From CAWAND01 sp963727915 (GTDB lineage Bacteria > Chloroflexota > Anaerolineae > Anaerolineales > E44-bin32), in contig CAVSID010000002.1 in assembly GCA_963727915.1 (NCBI GenBank), forward strand, positions 124,001-188,000: a stretch of 64,000 nt of DNA, in the 5' to 3' direction. Made by a program: the position numbers and the translations under genes. A model generated the notes under the pieces. That model had not been told where the DNA came from. It was given only the letters and a program-made list of their open reading frames with translations, and made no database searches. Below, one piece after another: positions 20,568 through 29,961 of the stretch; the first letter of the stretch is position 1, and every line of letters begins with the position of its first letter.

Positions 20568-21165
20568 ATGATCGAGATCACGAATGAGGCCGGCGGCAAG
20601 ATCAAGGACCTGCTGCAGGCAGCCGACCGGCAGGGGAAAGTGTTGAAAGTGGCCATCGTCGGGTCGCGGCCCGGACGGCTACGAATATTCTTTGCGCTTC
20701 ATCAAACCCGAGGATGCCGACCCTGATGACCAACCGTTTCAAGTGGATGGCATCGACCTTCTGATCGACGCCGACAGTGCACCTAAACTCGAAGGGGCGC
20801 GGCTGACGTACGTTGAGAACGCGTACCAGACCGGGTTTCAGCTCGACAACCCCAATCCCGTGTGGGATGATCCTCTTTCGCAGGCGGTTCAAAACGTGCT
20901 GGATCAACAGATCAATCCCAGCGTAGCCGCGCACGGCGGCTGGGTGATGCTGCTCGATGTTCGCGACAATGTTGCCTATGTTGAGCTCGGTGGAGGGTGC
21001 CAGGGCTGCGGCCTGGCCGACGTGACTCTGAAGCAGGGGATCGACGTGATGATCCGCCAGTCGGTTCCGGATATCAAGCAGGTGATCGACACCACCGACC
21101 ATGCCGCCGGCAACAATCCCTACTATCAGCCCGGGAAGGGCGGACCGGCACAGTCGCCTTTCTGA
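20568..21165 (+). CDS. nfuA: NfuA-type Fe-S cluster carrier (A-type scaffold plus NifU-like domain)
   Basis: About 199 residues after joining frames near 20665, the usual NfuA length. The N-terminal domain resembles IscA/HesB (EITNEAGGKIKDLL, GPDGYEYSLRF, LLIDADSAPKLEGARLTYVE) but lacks the A-type cysteines, as in other NfuA proteins. The C-terminal NifU-like domain (NPSVAAHGGWVMLLDVRDN) carries the CxxC pair in GGGCQGCGLADVTL that binds a 4Fe-4S cluster across a dimer. The protein delivers clusters to target enzymes. It is monocistronic with its own promoter and is followed by a hairpin terminator. Confidence 0.9.
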
Positions 21166-21201
21166 TTTCTGTACTCAAAGCGGGGAACCGTTGAACGGCA
21201 A

Positions 21202-21224
21202 AGCCGAGGCCAGGGGCCTCGGCT
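21202..21224. terminator. Bidirectional hairpin between nfuA and the small membrane gene
   Basis: Perfect ten-base inverted repeat (AGCCGAGGCC and GGCCTCGGCT) with a three-base loop between two convergent genes. The T-run is weak on both sides, so efficiency is uncertain. Confidence 0.6.
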
Positions 21225-21256
21225 CTTGGTTCCTCGCGGAAGCTCGCTGCCGCGCC

Positions 21257-21469
21257 CTAGAAAATACCCCGAAACGCCAGCAACAGGCCCACCAGAATCA
21301 ACGGGATACCCACCACTGCACCAACCACGGTGAGGGTGACGACCAGGCCAACGATCATCAGCGCCAATCCGATCACAATCACGACGATGCGCCCCGTCAG
21401 GCCGAGGATCCAGGTCAGAAGGCGCCAAAGGGCGGCAAATGGCCAGGCGAGGATGTGAGATAGGGACAT
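21257..21469 (-). CDS. Small two-helix membrane protein of unknown function
   Basis: About 70 residues. An aromatic amphipathic N-terminus (LAWPFAALWRLLTW) is followed by two tightly spaced hydrophobic helices rich in Val, Ile and Gly and ending LLLAFRGIF. The ATG at 21469 has an AAGGAAAGGCGG ribosome site; a TTG two codons earlier is also in frame. Similar short GVVG-rich proteins occur widely without a known role. It lies just downstream of apgM on the same strand and may be co-transcribed. Confidence 0.6.
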   Translation of the reverse strand: MSLSHILAWPFAALWRLLTWILGLTGRIVVIVIGLALMIVGLVVTLTVVGAVVGIPLILVGLLLAFRGIF

Positions 21470-21497
21470 GGTCAACCGCCTTTCCTTGGAGCCCTGG

Positions 21498-22709
21498 TCA
21501 GGCTCCGTACTTGGTCAGACGGCCGGCGTGAGCCATCATCAGCGGCATAAGGTCCGAGGCCTGGAAAGTGCCCAAGCCGCCCTGGCTACAGGCGGTCTCA
21601 CCAAAGTGCTTCTGTCCGTCGCTGCGTGCGGTTGCTGGTGCCCAAAGCAGCACCGGCACCGGGTGCCAGGAGTGGTACTTCATGCGGGCCGGCGTGGAGT
21701 GATCACCAGTGACCGCCAGGACGTCCGGGGAGAGACCAATCAGGTCGGGCAAGGCTGCGTCGACCTTCTCGATCATCTCCGCCTTCTTGTCGAAGGCGCC
21801 ATCCTCACCCAGGCTGTCTGTCTTCTTGATGTGAATGAAGAAGAAATCGTGGGCAGACCAGATCGCCCCGGCGGCGGCGAATTCGTCTGCCGGGGTCTCG
21901 CCCACGAAGCTGTGCACTTCCATACCCACCAAAAGGGACACGCCTTTGTACATGGGGTAGACGGCCACGCAGGCCGCATTCAACCCATAGATCTCATCGA
22001 ACTGTGGTAGGTGGGGATTGGCGGAGAACCCGCGGAGGGTGAGCGCGTTGGCCTTCGGCTGTTCCTCAAGGGCCGTGCGCGCCTCCTTAACCCACGCGTT
22101 GACCAGCCCGGCCGTCCGTTGGGAATCCGGATCCGATGCCACGGCGTCGAGCGGAGCCAGGCCGGTCTCTAATGGGTCAGTGTCGCGGATATGCGGCGCC
22201 AGACCTTCACCGCGCAACACCACGCCGAACCGATACTCCCGAAGCACGCGCACGTCGATCTGCACGTCCGGGAGTTCGATGGCATCCAGCCGATCGACAA
22301 GCGGCCGCGCCTCATCGCTTGATATTCGTCCCGCGCGGCGGTCGATGATCTTGCCGGATGAGTCGACGGTGCAGAAGTTGCCTCGAGCGGCGACGTCGCC
22401 CTTGCCGACCTTCATCCCCACACCCGAGGCTTCGATCACACCGCGGCCGACATCATACGTGATGGGGTCGTAGCCGAAGAGCGCCAGGTGCCCCGGCCCG
22501 GATCCGGGGGTGATCCCGGGCCGGACCGGTATCGTCTGGCCAAGGGTGCCCTCAGCCGCCAGCCGGTCCAGGTTGGGGGTGTTGGCGGCTTCCAGCTCGG
22601 TGGGGCCGCCCGGCGTCACGGACAGGCCGCCGATGCCGTCCATGACCAGCAGGACCATCTTAGTCTCGGCGGGTTGGTGGAGTGCTCGCATCAGTGTGAA
22701 ATCTGCCAT
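21498..22709 (-). CDS. apgM: 2,3-bisphosphoglycerate-independent phosphoglycerate mutase, archaeal type
   Basis: Glycolytic enzyme interconverting 3- and 2-phosphoglycerate through a phosphoserine intermediate with two metal ions, of the alkaline-phosphatase superfamily. At 403 residues it has ApgM length. The N-terminal metal site is VLLVMDGIGG, the nucleophilic Ser lies in TPGSGPGHLALFGYDP, and the C-terminal metal site is AVTGDHSTPARMKYHSWHPV with HIKKTDSLGEDG before it. The frame is intact. The start is fixed by TAGGAGG seven bases upstream. It complements pgk and tpiA found on the other strand a few kb away. Confidence 0.95.
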   Translation of the reverse strand: MADFTLMRALHQPAETKMVLLVMDGIGGLSVTPGGPTELEAANTPNLDRLAAEGTLGQTIPVRPGITPGSGPGHLALFGYDPITYDVGRGVIEASGVGMKVGKGDVAARGNFCTVDSSGKIIDRRAGRISSDEARPLVDRLDAIELPDVQIDVRVLREYRFGVVLRGEGLAPHIRDTDPLETGLAPLDAVASDPDSQRTAGLVNAWVKEARTALEEQPKANALTLRGFSANPHLPQFDEIYGLNAACVAVYPMYKGVSLLVGMEVHSFVGETPADEFAAAGAIWSAHDFFFIHIKKTDSLGEDGAFDKKAEMIEKVDAALPDLIGLSPDVLAVTGDHSTPARMKYHSWHPVPVLLWAPATARSDGQKHFGETACSQGGLGTFQASDLMPLMMAHAGRLTKYGA

Positions 22710-22734
22710 AGGTCCTCCTATGCCTCATCATAAC

Positions 22735-22762
22735 AAAGACCCTCGCCTGTTGGGCGAGGGCC
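22735..22762 (-). terminator. Rho-independent terminator of ugpC
   Basis: Eight-base stem CCCTCGCC/GGCGAGGG with a five-base loop. On the minus strand it is followed by TCTTTGTTAT, a short U-rich tract. It closes the ugpC transcript just before apgM. Confidence 0.75.
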
Positions 22763-22782
22763 TGAGCTGTTCAGCAAAGGTG

Positions 22783-23886
22783 CTAACGGATAGCGAGCTT
22801 GTCGCCCGTCGTTTCAAACAGGTGAATGTTATCCATGTTGAAGACCACCCGCTTGGATTCGCTGACCTTGGCTTGGCTCCGGGGATCCATGCGGCTGACG
22901 AACGTATCGCCGGATATCTTGAGATAGAGGATCAGTTCGTTGCCCATGGGCTCAACGACCTGCACGTCAGCCTCCACTTCGGCTGGCTTGATGCCGGGAG
23001 GCGTGAACTGGGTGTCGTGGATATCCTCGGGACGAATGCCGAAGACGACATCCTTGTCAATGTGGCCCTCGTAGGTCTTGGCCTTGTCGGCGGGGACGGA
23101 GACCTTGAAAGTGCCGGTGTCGACCTGCATGCCTCCGTCTCCACGAACCAGCTTGGCGTTGAAGAAGTTCATCGCCGGGGACCCAATGAAGCCTGCCACA
23201 AACACATTCACCGGTAGATCATACAAGCGTTGCGGTGTGTCGACCTGCTGGAGGATGCCGTCCTTCATAACGGCGATGCGGGTGGCCATTGTCATGGCTT
23301 CGGTCTGGTCGTGAGTGACGTAGATGAAGGTGGTTTCGAGCCTGCGATGCAGCTGCTGGATCTCGGCGCGCGTCTGGACTCGGAGCTTGGCGTCGAGGTT
23401 GGAGAGTGGCTCGTCGAAAAGGAAGACCTGCGGCTTGCGCACGATGGCACGACCCAGTGCAACGCGCTGCCGCTGCCCTCCGGACAGCTGACGGGGCCGG
23501 CGGTCCAGGAGCCCACCGATTCCGAGAATCTCAGCCGCTTCTTCAACTCGGGTCTTGATCTCGTCTTTGGGGGTCTTCCGGAGCTTGAGCCCGAAGGCCA
23601 TGTTGTCGTACACGGTCATATGAGGGTAGAGTGCGTACGACTGGAACACCATGGCGATGTCGCGGTCCTTTGGCGCCACGTCGTTGACCACGCGGTCCCC
23701 GATGCGGATCGTCCCGTCGCTGATTTCCTCCAGCCCGGCGAGCAACCTCAATGAGGTTGTCTTGCCGCAGCCGGAGGGCCCGACCAGGACAAGGAATTCC
23801 TTGTCCTCGACTTCAATATTGACATCATTGACTGCCGTGACCGGGCCAAAACGCTTGTACACGTGATCATACGTAACGCTTGACAT
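22783..23886 (-). CDS. ugpC: Sugar/polyol ABC transporter ATP-binding protein (UgpC/MsmK type)
   Basis: Cytoplasmic ATPase of a CUT1-family carbohydrate or glycerol-3-phosphate importer, 367 residues. All ABC motifs are present: Walker A GPSGCGKTT, Q-loop MVFQSYALYPHMTVYD, signature LSGGQRQRVALGRA, Walker B VFLFDEPLSNLDAK and the switch His in YVTHDQTEAMT. The C-terminal OB-fold regulatory domain includes VFGIRPEDIH and NELILYLKISGDTFVSR. No permease or binding protein is adjacent, so it is probably a shared ATPase serving several importers, as MsmX-type proteins do. The ATG was chosen over upstream in-frame codons because of the GGGAGG ribosome site. Confidence 0.92.
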   Translation of the reverse strand: MSSVTYDHVYKRFGPVTAVNDVNIEVEDKEFLVLVGPSGCGKTTSLRLLAGLEEISDGTIRIGDRVVNDVAPKDRDIAMVFQSYALYPHMTVYDNMAFGLKLRKTPKDEIKTRVEEAAEILGIGGLLDRRPRQLSGGQRQRVALGRAIVRKPQVFLFDEPLSNLDAKLRVQTRAEIQQLHRRLETTFIYVTHDQTEAMTMATRIAVMKDGILQQVDTPQRLYDLPVNVFVAGFIGSPAMNFFNAKLVRGDGGMQVDTGTFKVSVPADKAKTYEGHIDKDVVFGIRPEDIHDTQFTPPGIKPAEVEADVQVVEPMGNELILYLKISGDTFVSRMDPRSQAKVSESKRVVFNMDNIHLFETTGDKLAIR

Positions 23887-23923
23887 CGTGCTGTTCCTCC
23901 CTTCGCCTTGGTATCGTGAAATC

Positions 23924-23953
23924 ATTATACTTCAGGCATGACCGTCGGCCCAA
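23924..23953 (-). promoter_or_regulatory. Promoter of ugpC
   Basis: On the minus strand TTGGGC and TATAAT are 18 bases apart, giving a leader of about 30 bases that includes the GGGAGG ribosome site. It is divergent from the yvcK promoter. Confidence 0.6.
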
Positions 23954-23970
23954 ACTCTCCCCGCTCCTAA

Positions 23971-24000
23971 TTGACGTTCCCGAAAGGCGTCTGGTATAGT
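23971..24000 (+). promoter_or_regulatory. Leaderless promoter of yvcK
   Basis: TTGACG and TATAGT are separated by 18 bases. The GTG at 24008 follows the -10 by seven bases, so the message probably begins at the start codon. Confidence 0.7.
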
Positions 24001-24007
24001 GGCAGGC

Positions 24008-25369
24008 GTGGAAAACGGCAAAAACAATCAGGCTTCCAACGGTCGGCGGGGTCAGCTCTGGCACCTCCTCTGGCGCTGGTTTGAACCCGGTCTGGGGGTC
24101 AAGCGTTGGCTGCTCCTGATGGTGTTGGCTACGGCCCTGATCGGGCTCGGTCTGGCGATCGTCTTGCTCGACTACTACCGCACCCATCCAGACGCAACCT
24201 GGTTGTACATCATGAGCCTGCGGGCGCTGCCGCGTTGGGCCCGGGCCTCCTTGCTGGGCGTCGCCGGGCTGGGCGTTTTGGGGTTTGCAATCTTCGAACT
24301 CAACCGGGCTTTGCTGGCGCCTTTCATGCGCCCCGGAAAGTCAGTGGTGGATGTCGTGTCGGAGCACCGGCGACGGGGCCGGGGCCCCCGGATCGTCGCC
24401 ATCGGCGGCGGCACGGGCCTGTCGACCTTGCTCAGGGGCTTGAAGGCCTACACCGGCAATTTGACGGCGATCGTTTCCGTGGCCGACGACGGCGGATCAT
24501 CCGGCAGGCTGCGGCGTACACTGGGACTTCCCCCGCCGGGAGACCTGCGCAACTGCCTGGCCGCCCTTTCGGACGACGAACAGCTTCTGACGCAGTTGTT
24601 CCAGTACCGTTTTCAAGAGGGTGAGCTGGCGGGGCACTCCTTCGGCAATCTATTCATCGCCGCCTTGGCGGGGGTAACCGGCGGTTTCGATACCGGGCTC
24701 TCGGAAGCCGGCCGGGTGCTGGCCATTCGCGGCCGGGTGCTGCCTTCTACGCTGGAGGATGTGGCCTTGGTTGCGGACAAAACGACGGCCATGGACGTCA
24801 GGGCCGTTCGCATTCGAGGCGAGAGCCGTATCCCCAATCTCCCCGGCCAGATCCACCATCTCCACCTCGAGCCGAACGATCCGCCTGCCTACCCGGCCGC
24901 CATTCAAGCTATCTTGAGTGCTGACATGGTCGTCATTGGTCCCGGGAGCTTGTTCACCAGCGTCCTGCCGAATCTACTTGTGAAGGACATCACAAAGGCG
25001 ATCCACGCCAGCCGGGCCTTCAAAGTCTATGTCTGCAACGTGGCTACCCAGCCGGGCGAGACAGAATCCTTCAACTGCGCCCAGCATGTGGCAGCCCTGG
25101 AACAGCACGTGGGGCGGGGCTTGGTGGACGTTGTTCTGGCCAACGACTGGCTCGATGCCAATCTGCCGGACAACCTGAGCTTCGTCGAGCCGGACTGCCA
25201 GGGCGTTGGCGTGCCGTGTCATACGTCTGATTTGGCCGACCGCTCGCGACCATGGCGCCACGATTCCGGCAAGCTGGCGGACGAGTTGATGGCGCTGCTC
25301 GAGGAACGAACGGGTCCGCTGGATCTGCCCTCGTTGGGCGAAATCGAGCCCAGAAGCGGACTGAACTAG
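24008..25369 (+). CDS. yvcK: YvcK/GlmR-family regulator with N-terminal membrane anchor
   Basis: About 453 residues. Two N-terminal helices (about residues 30-50 and 75-95) precede the CofD-like YvcK domain, which starts VAIGGGTGLSTLLRGLK and contains SVADDGGSSGRLR, PPPGDLRNCLAAL, GHSFGNLFIAALAG, MVVIGPGSLFTSVLPNLL and CNVATQPGETE. In Firmicutes and Actinobacteria YvcK binds UDP-sugars, supports wall precursor synthesis on gluconeogenic carbon and is a substrate of PknB-type kinases; one such kinase lies 1.4 kb downstream. I prefer the GTG at 24008 because it sits at the predicted transcript start; GTG 23999 overlaps the -10. The frame is intact. Confidence 0.9.
   Translation: MENGKNNQASNGRRGQLWHLLWRWFEPGLGVKRWLLLMVLATALIGLGLAIVLLDYYRTHPDATWLYIMSLRALPRWARASLLGVAGLGVLGFAIFELNRALLAPFMRPGKSVVDVVSEHRRRGRGPRIVAIGGGTGLSTLLRGLKAYTGNLTAIVSVADDGGSSGRLRRTLGLPPPGDLRNCLAALSDDEQLLTQLFQYRFQEGELAGHSFGNLFIAALAGVTGGFDTGLSEAGRVLAIRGRVLPSTLEDVALVADKTTAMDVRAVRIRGESRIPNLPGQIHHLHLEPNDPPAYPAAIQAILSADMVVIGPGSLFTSVLPNLLVKDITKAIHASRAFKVYVCNVATQPGETESFNCAQHVAALEQHVGRGLVDVVLANDWLDANLPDNLSFVEPDCQGVGVPCHTSDLADRSRPWRHDSGKLADELMALLEERTGPLDLPSLGEIEPRSGLN
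24978..24995. other. Intragenic palindrome TTGTGA-N6-TCACAA (site 3)
   Basis: Exact match with spacer AGGACA, embedded in the conserved YvcK segment LLVKDITKAI. It is about 490 bases before pgk, too far for a usual operator of that gene. Confidence 0.6.
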
Positions 25370-25464
25370 GCAGCATCCTACCCAACCTGCCGGATGAAAT
25401 CGGGACCTTCAGAGTACTCGGCTCCTGGTTTGTCTCCGGCATCAACGCAGAGAGGCCTTTCCCC

Positions 25465-26641
25465 ATGTTCAACAAGAAAACCTTGCGCGATATCGAACTC
25501 CGAGACCGACGAGTGCTCGTGCGCGTCGACTTCAATGTCCCGCTAAAGGACGGTGGAGTGGCGGACGACACGCGAATTCGCGCCGCGCTTCCGACGATCC
25601 GGCTGCTCATGGTCTCAGGGGCGAAGATCATCCTGTGCTCGCACCTCGGACGGCCCAAAGGTAAGCCCGACCCTGCCTTTTCTCTGGAACCGGTGGCCGT
25701 GGCCTTGGGCGAACTACTGGGGAAGCCGGTGGCCTTCGCACACGATTGCGTTGGAGAGGCGGCCGAATCGGCGGTAGCGGCGCTTGGGCCCGGGGAGGTC
25801 TTGCTCTTGGAGAACACGCGCTTTCACCCCGAGGAGAAAGCCAACAACGAAGAATTCGCCCGAGCGCTTGCCTCGTTGGCGGAGGTCTATGTGGACGATG
25901 CCTTCGGCTCGGCGCATCGCGCCCATGCCTCTACCGAGGGCGTGGCGCATTTTCTCCCGGCGGTTGCCGGGCTGCTGATGGAGCGTGAGATTACCGAACT
26001 GAGCAAGGCCCTTGGCTCAGATGCCCATCCCTACGTGGCCATTCTGGGCGGTGCCAAGGTCTCTGACAAGATTGGTGTAGTGCGGGCCTTCCTCAAACGT
26101 GCTGATCGGTTGATCATCGGCGGGGGCATGGCCAACACGTTCCTGGCGGCCCAAGGTCTCGATCTGGCGGACTCCTTGGTGGAAGGCGACGCCCTCGAAA
26201 CCGCCCGGCAGGTGCTGGCGAGAGTTGGGCTCACGGCTGATGCTGCCAACGGATGCCGTGGTTGCGGATCGATTTGAAGCTGACGCAGAGCACCAGGTGG
26301 TGCAGGTTGATGCGGTTCCCCGTGGCTGGCGCGTGATGGACATCGGCCCCGATACTTTGCGCGCTTTCACCGAAGCCGTAAAGGGCGCCAAGTTGGTCGT
26401 CTGGAATGGGCCGATGGGCGTCTTCGAGTTTCCCGCCTTCGCCAAAGGGACCTTCGATCTGGCGGAAGCAGTGGCGGATTGTGGCGGGACGACCATAGTG
26501 GGCGGCGGCGATTCGGCTGCTGCCGTCCATCAGGCCGGCCTGGTGGACAAGATGTCCCACGTATCAACCGGTGGTGGCGCCTCGCTCGAATTCCTGGAGG
26601 GCAAGACACTGCCAGGTATCGCCATTCTTCAGGATCGCTGA
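25465..26641 (+). CDS. pgk: Phosphoglycerate kinase
   Basis: Glycolytic enzyme transferring phosphate from 1,3-bisphosphoglycerate to ADP. About 392 residues joined across one shift near 26240. N-domain motifs are RVLVRVDFNVPL, SHLGRPKGKPDP and LLLENTRFHPEEKANNEEFA. C-domain motifs are VAILGGAKVSDKIGV, ADRLIIGGGMANTF, VWNGPMGVFEFPAFAKGT and TTIVGGGDSAAAV with DKMSHVSTGGGASLEFLEGK. I chose ATG 25465; the frame is open far upstream but without homology. It follows yvcK by 95 bases with no clear promoter between, so co-transcription is likely. A hairpin follows. Confidence 0.95.
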
Positions 26642-26686
26642 TCGGAGCCCTATTCCCCCAGGGTTAGGTTTAGGCCCACAGAATTT

Positions 26687-26716
26687 GTCGCCGGCGGTGT
26701 ACATGCCGCCGGCGAC
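26687..26716 (+). terminator. Hairpin downstream of pgk
   Basis: Eleven-base stem GTCGCCGGCGG/CCGCCGGCGAC with an eight-base loop, then TTGGTTCTGT. The U-tract is imperfect. It separates pgk from the kinase promoter. Confidence 0.65.
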
Positions 26717-26762
26717 TTGGTTCTGTCGAACTTAGAATTTACATACATCTAACAGCCTCATA

Positions 26763-26791
26763 TTGTGGGCCTTATGGCGCTCATCTATAAT
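26763..26791 (+). promoter_or_regulatory. Promoter of the Ser/Thr kinase gene
   Basis: TTGTGG and a perfect TATAAT with a 17-base spacer. The ATG follows after 26 bases with a TGGAGGAC ribosome site, so this message is leadered. Confidence 0.7.
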
Positions 26792-26817
26792 TCTGCGTGT
26801 CGAGGCCTGGAGGACAG

Positions 26818-28490
26818 ATGCCGTTCAGCGCCGGTGAAAATGTCGGACCTTACCGCATTGTCGAGCAACTCGGGCAGGGTGGCATGGCATCTGTGTTCAA
26901 AGCCTATCACCCGGCGCTTGATCGCTATGTGGCCATCAAGGTCCTTCACCCAGCGTTCATGGAAGACCCCAATTTCCTCGCTCGCTTTCAGCGTGAGGCG
27001 CGGGTGGTTGCCAAGCTCGACCACCCCAACATCGTCCCCATATATGACTTCGCCGAGCACGAGGGCCAGCCCTACCTGGTGATGAAGTACATCCAGGGCG
27101 AAACCCTCAAGGCGCGCTTGGCGAGGTCCCCACTGGGGCCGGCCGAAGGCCTTGCAGTAATCGATGCCATTGGGCAAGGTCTTTCCTACGCTCACAAGCA
27201 GGGCATACTCCATCGGGATATCAAGCCCTCAAATGTCTTGCTGGCGGCCGATGGTCAGATCTACTTGGCAGACTTTGGATTGGCCAGAATTGCGCAAGCA
27301 GGCGAGTCGACGCTTTCCAATGACATGCTCCTCGGAACTCCCCAGTACATTTCTCCGGAGCAGGCCCGCGGCGAACGGGACCTGGATGCAGGGACTGATA
27401 TCTACTCCTTCGGGGTTGTCATATACGAGATGGTCGTGGGGAGGGTTCCGTTCAACGCCGACACGCCGTTTTCTATCGTCCATGACCACATATACACCCC
27501 GCTGCCGCTGCCCCGAAATGTCAACCCTAAGGTGCCTGAAGCTATCGAGCGAGTGTTGCTCAAGGCGCTCGCCAAGGAGCGCTCCGATCGATTCGAGTCG
27601 GTCGAAGGTTTGGTGGACGCGCTCCACACTGCCCTGATGGGTGGTGACCTGCCGTCGGCTGCGGTGGCGATATCCAGAGCCCTCGTGCCGCCGAGAAGCC
27701 AGATGATTCCGGTCTCGGAGCGGCGGCAGCGCAAGCGGGAGGGCGGCGACGGTGGCTTTGGATCGGCGGCGGGCTGGGGCTGGCCTGCCTCTGCATGTTC
27801 AGCTTCCTCGTGGTTGTCAACCGCAATAACAAATCATCTACGGTGCCGACCAATTCGGCGACAACCCAGGCCGTCACCACGCAGCCCGGTTCCGGACCAG
27901 CGTCGACCTTGGCGGCCGCACGAGATGCGGTAGCCACCAATCCGGCCGATCCAGATGCGCAGTTGGCGCTGGCAAAGGCCCTTGCCGAGGATGGTCAGCC
28001 GGCCCGTGCGTGGCTGGCATTGCAGGCAGCCGTACAGACTTTAAGGGACCGGGGCCAGGCCGGCCGGGCAACGCAAGCATTGGTGGCCGGCCTCGAATTG
28101 ATGGGCGGACCGAAGCAGGCGGAGCCTGCCTTGGTTGAAGCTACCTTGCAGGCGTTGTTCATGGCGGCATCCCAGCCTGACCAAGCCTCGGCCATGATTG
28201 ATCGTTTGCGATCGGAATACCCCACTTGGCCACAACTGCAGGGAATCGCCGCCCGCGTTGAGCTTAACCGCGGCGACCCGGACAAGGCACGGCGCACGGC
28301 GCAGCCAGCGCTGGACAAAGCCCCCGGCGACCCCATCATTCGGAGCGTCTTGGCGGAAATCGACGCCAACTCGGGGAATCAGGCCCAGGCGAGGGCAAGC
28401 ATTGATGATATCCTTGCACAGGGTGATGTTCCCCGCTGGCTTCAGGTCTTCTTGACGGAACTGAGGCAAAATCTTACATCGACAGGCTAG
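26818..28490 (+). CDS. PknB-type Ser/Thr protein kinase with C-terminal TPR-like domain
   Basis: About 557 residues joined across a shift near 27760. The kinase domain (about residues 10-275) has the Gly loop GQGGMASVFKAY, Lys41 in VAIKVL, the catalytic HRDIKPSN with Asp134, DFGLARI with Asp152, and GTPQYISPEQARG. A basic juxtamembrane stretch and one helix (CMFSFLVVV) follow, then an outer domain with repeated helical units (PDAQLALAKALAEDGQPARA, NRGDPDKARRTAQPAL), TPR-like rather than PASTA. So it should sense something other than muropeptides. It sits between pgk and tpiA with its own promoter; tpiA starts 10 bases after it. Confidence 0.88.
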
Positions 28491-28500
28491 GAGGCTCGCC

Positions 28501-29260
28501 GTGGCTCGACTTCCCCTCATTGCTGGAAACTGGAAGATGCATAAAACCATCGGGGAAACTGAGAGTCTGATTTCTGATTTGGTCATGATGAATCGTGAGC
28601 AAACCGGTGTGGAGATCCTCGTCTGTCCCCCATTCACCGGGCTCGAGGCTGCCGCCAGAATGCTCAAGGGGACGCCGATCAAGCTCGGCGCGCAGAATAT
28701 GCACTGGGAGGATGCGGGCGCCTACACCGGTGAAGTTTCGCCGCTGATGCTGAAGGAAATGTGCCAGTATGTCATCATCGGTCACTCTGAGCGGCGGGCA
28801 TATTTCGGCGAGACCGATCAGACGGTCAACCGGCGCGTCAGGGCGGCCCTGTCACATGGCCTGACGCCGATCGTCTGCGTGGGGGAGACGCTCGAAGAGA
28901 ACGAAGCTGCTCAGACGGCGGAGGTTGTCAGCCGTCAGGTTCGCATGGGACTGGGCGATCTCCCGGCGTCATCCGTCAGGGGGCTTGTCATCGCCTACGA
29001 ACCGGTGTGGGCCATCGGAACAGGGAAGGCGGCCACGCCGACCGGGGCGAGCGACGTGATTGAAGTGGTGATCCGGCCGGCGCTGGAGTATCTGTTCGAC
29101 GACGAACTTGCTCAGACCACCCGCGTTCTGTACGGGGGCAGCATGAAGCCCGAGAATCGCGCGTGATTTCTTCGGCCAACCCGAGATCGATGGGGGGTTG
29201 GTCGGTGGTGCCAGCCTGAAAGCGGACGATTTCACGGGAATTATCCGAGCTGCCGTCTGA
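28501..29260 (+). CDS. tpiA: Triosephosphate isomerase
   Basis: Glycolytic TIM-barrel enzyme, about 253 residues after correcting a shift near 29165; without it the frame stops at NRA. Catalytic residues are present: Lys12 in GNWKMHK, His95 in IIGHSERR and Glu167 in AYEPVWAIGTG. The phosphate-binding C-terminal motif VLYGGSMKPEN is followed in the next frame by GQPEIDGGLVGGASLK. The start is GTG with TAGGAGG before it. It is co-transcribed with the kinase and converges on upp. Confidence 0.95.
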
Positions 29261-29264
29261 TCGC

Positions 29265-29304
29265 CGGCACGGAGAATCAGGTCCTCTCGTTCTATCCCGT
29301 GCCG
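29265..29304. terminator. Possible hairpin between convergent tpiA and upp
   Basis: CGGCACGG and CCGTGCCG form an eight-base stem with a long 24-base loop. It overlaps the last codons of upp and has no strong U-tract, so this is only a candidate. Confidence 0.3.
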
Positions 29305-29925
29305 AACTGCCGGTCGCCCGCATCGCCCAATCCCGGCAGGATATACGCGTGCTCGTTGAGCTTTTCGTCGATGGCCGCCAGGTGAATGGGGACCTCAGGA
29401 TGCTTGTCGTGGAGCGCCTGGATACCCTCTGGGGCGCCAATGACTCCCACGAACTTGATCCGCTGCACTCCCCATTTCTTGAGAATATCCACAGTTGCCA
29501 CGGCCGATCCGCCTGTGGCAAGCATTGGGTCGAGGATCAGGCAAACTGACACGGTCGGTTCAACCGGGAGTTTGTTGTAGTACTGCACGGGTTCCAGTGT
29601 CCGCTCGTCCCGATACAGCCCGATGTGCCAGACCTCGGCGGATGGCATCAGTTCCCAGATCCCCTCCACCATCCCCAGACCGGCTCGAAGAATGGGCACC
29701 AGCCCACGCGGCTGTTCAAGCTCCTGACCGTCGGCCTCTGCCAGGGGAGTCATGACCTTGACAGGCTTCGTCCTGAGATCCAGGGTGGCCTCGTATCCCT
29801 AGCAGTGCGGCGATCTCGCGGATCAGTTCCCTGAACTTCTTCGGTTCCGTGGTCAGGTCCCGAAGCTTGGTGACTTTGTGTGCCACCATCGGGTGCTGCG
29901 ACTGAAACATGTTCTCCTCGTTCAT
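29292..29925 (-). CDS. upp: Uracil phosphoribosyltransferase
   Basis: Pyrimidine salvage enzyme making UMP from uracil and PRPP. About 211 residues joined across a shift near 29790. The N-terminal HKVTKLRDLTTEPKKFREL is followed in the other frame by VMTPLAEADGQEL, GLVPILRAGLGMVEGI, the PRPP loop LILDPMLATGGSA and the C-terminal uracil-binding PGLGDAGDRQFGTG. The ATG has an AGGAGG ribosome site. It converges on tpiA and lies downstream of the RsbU-like gene on the opposite side of a 36-base gap, so it may have its own promoter, though I did not find one. Confidence 0.93.
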
Positions 29926-29961
29926 ACTCCGCCTCCTGGTCCGGCCTTGTCGGGGATCCTG

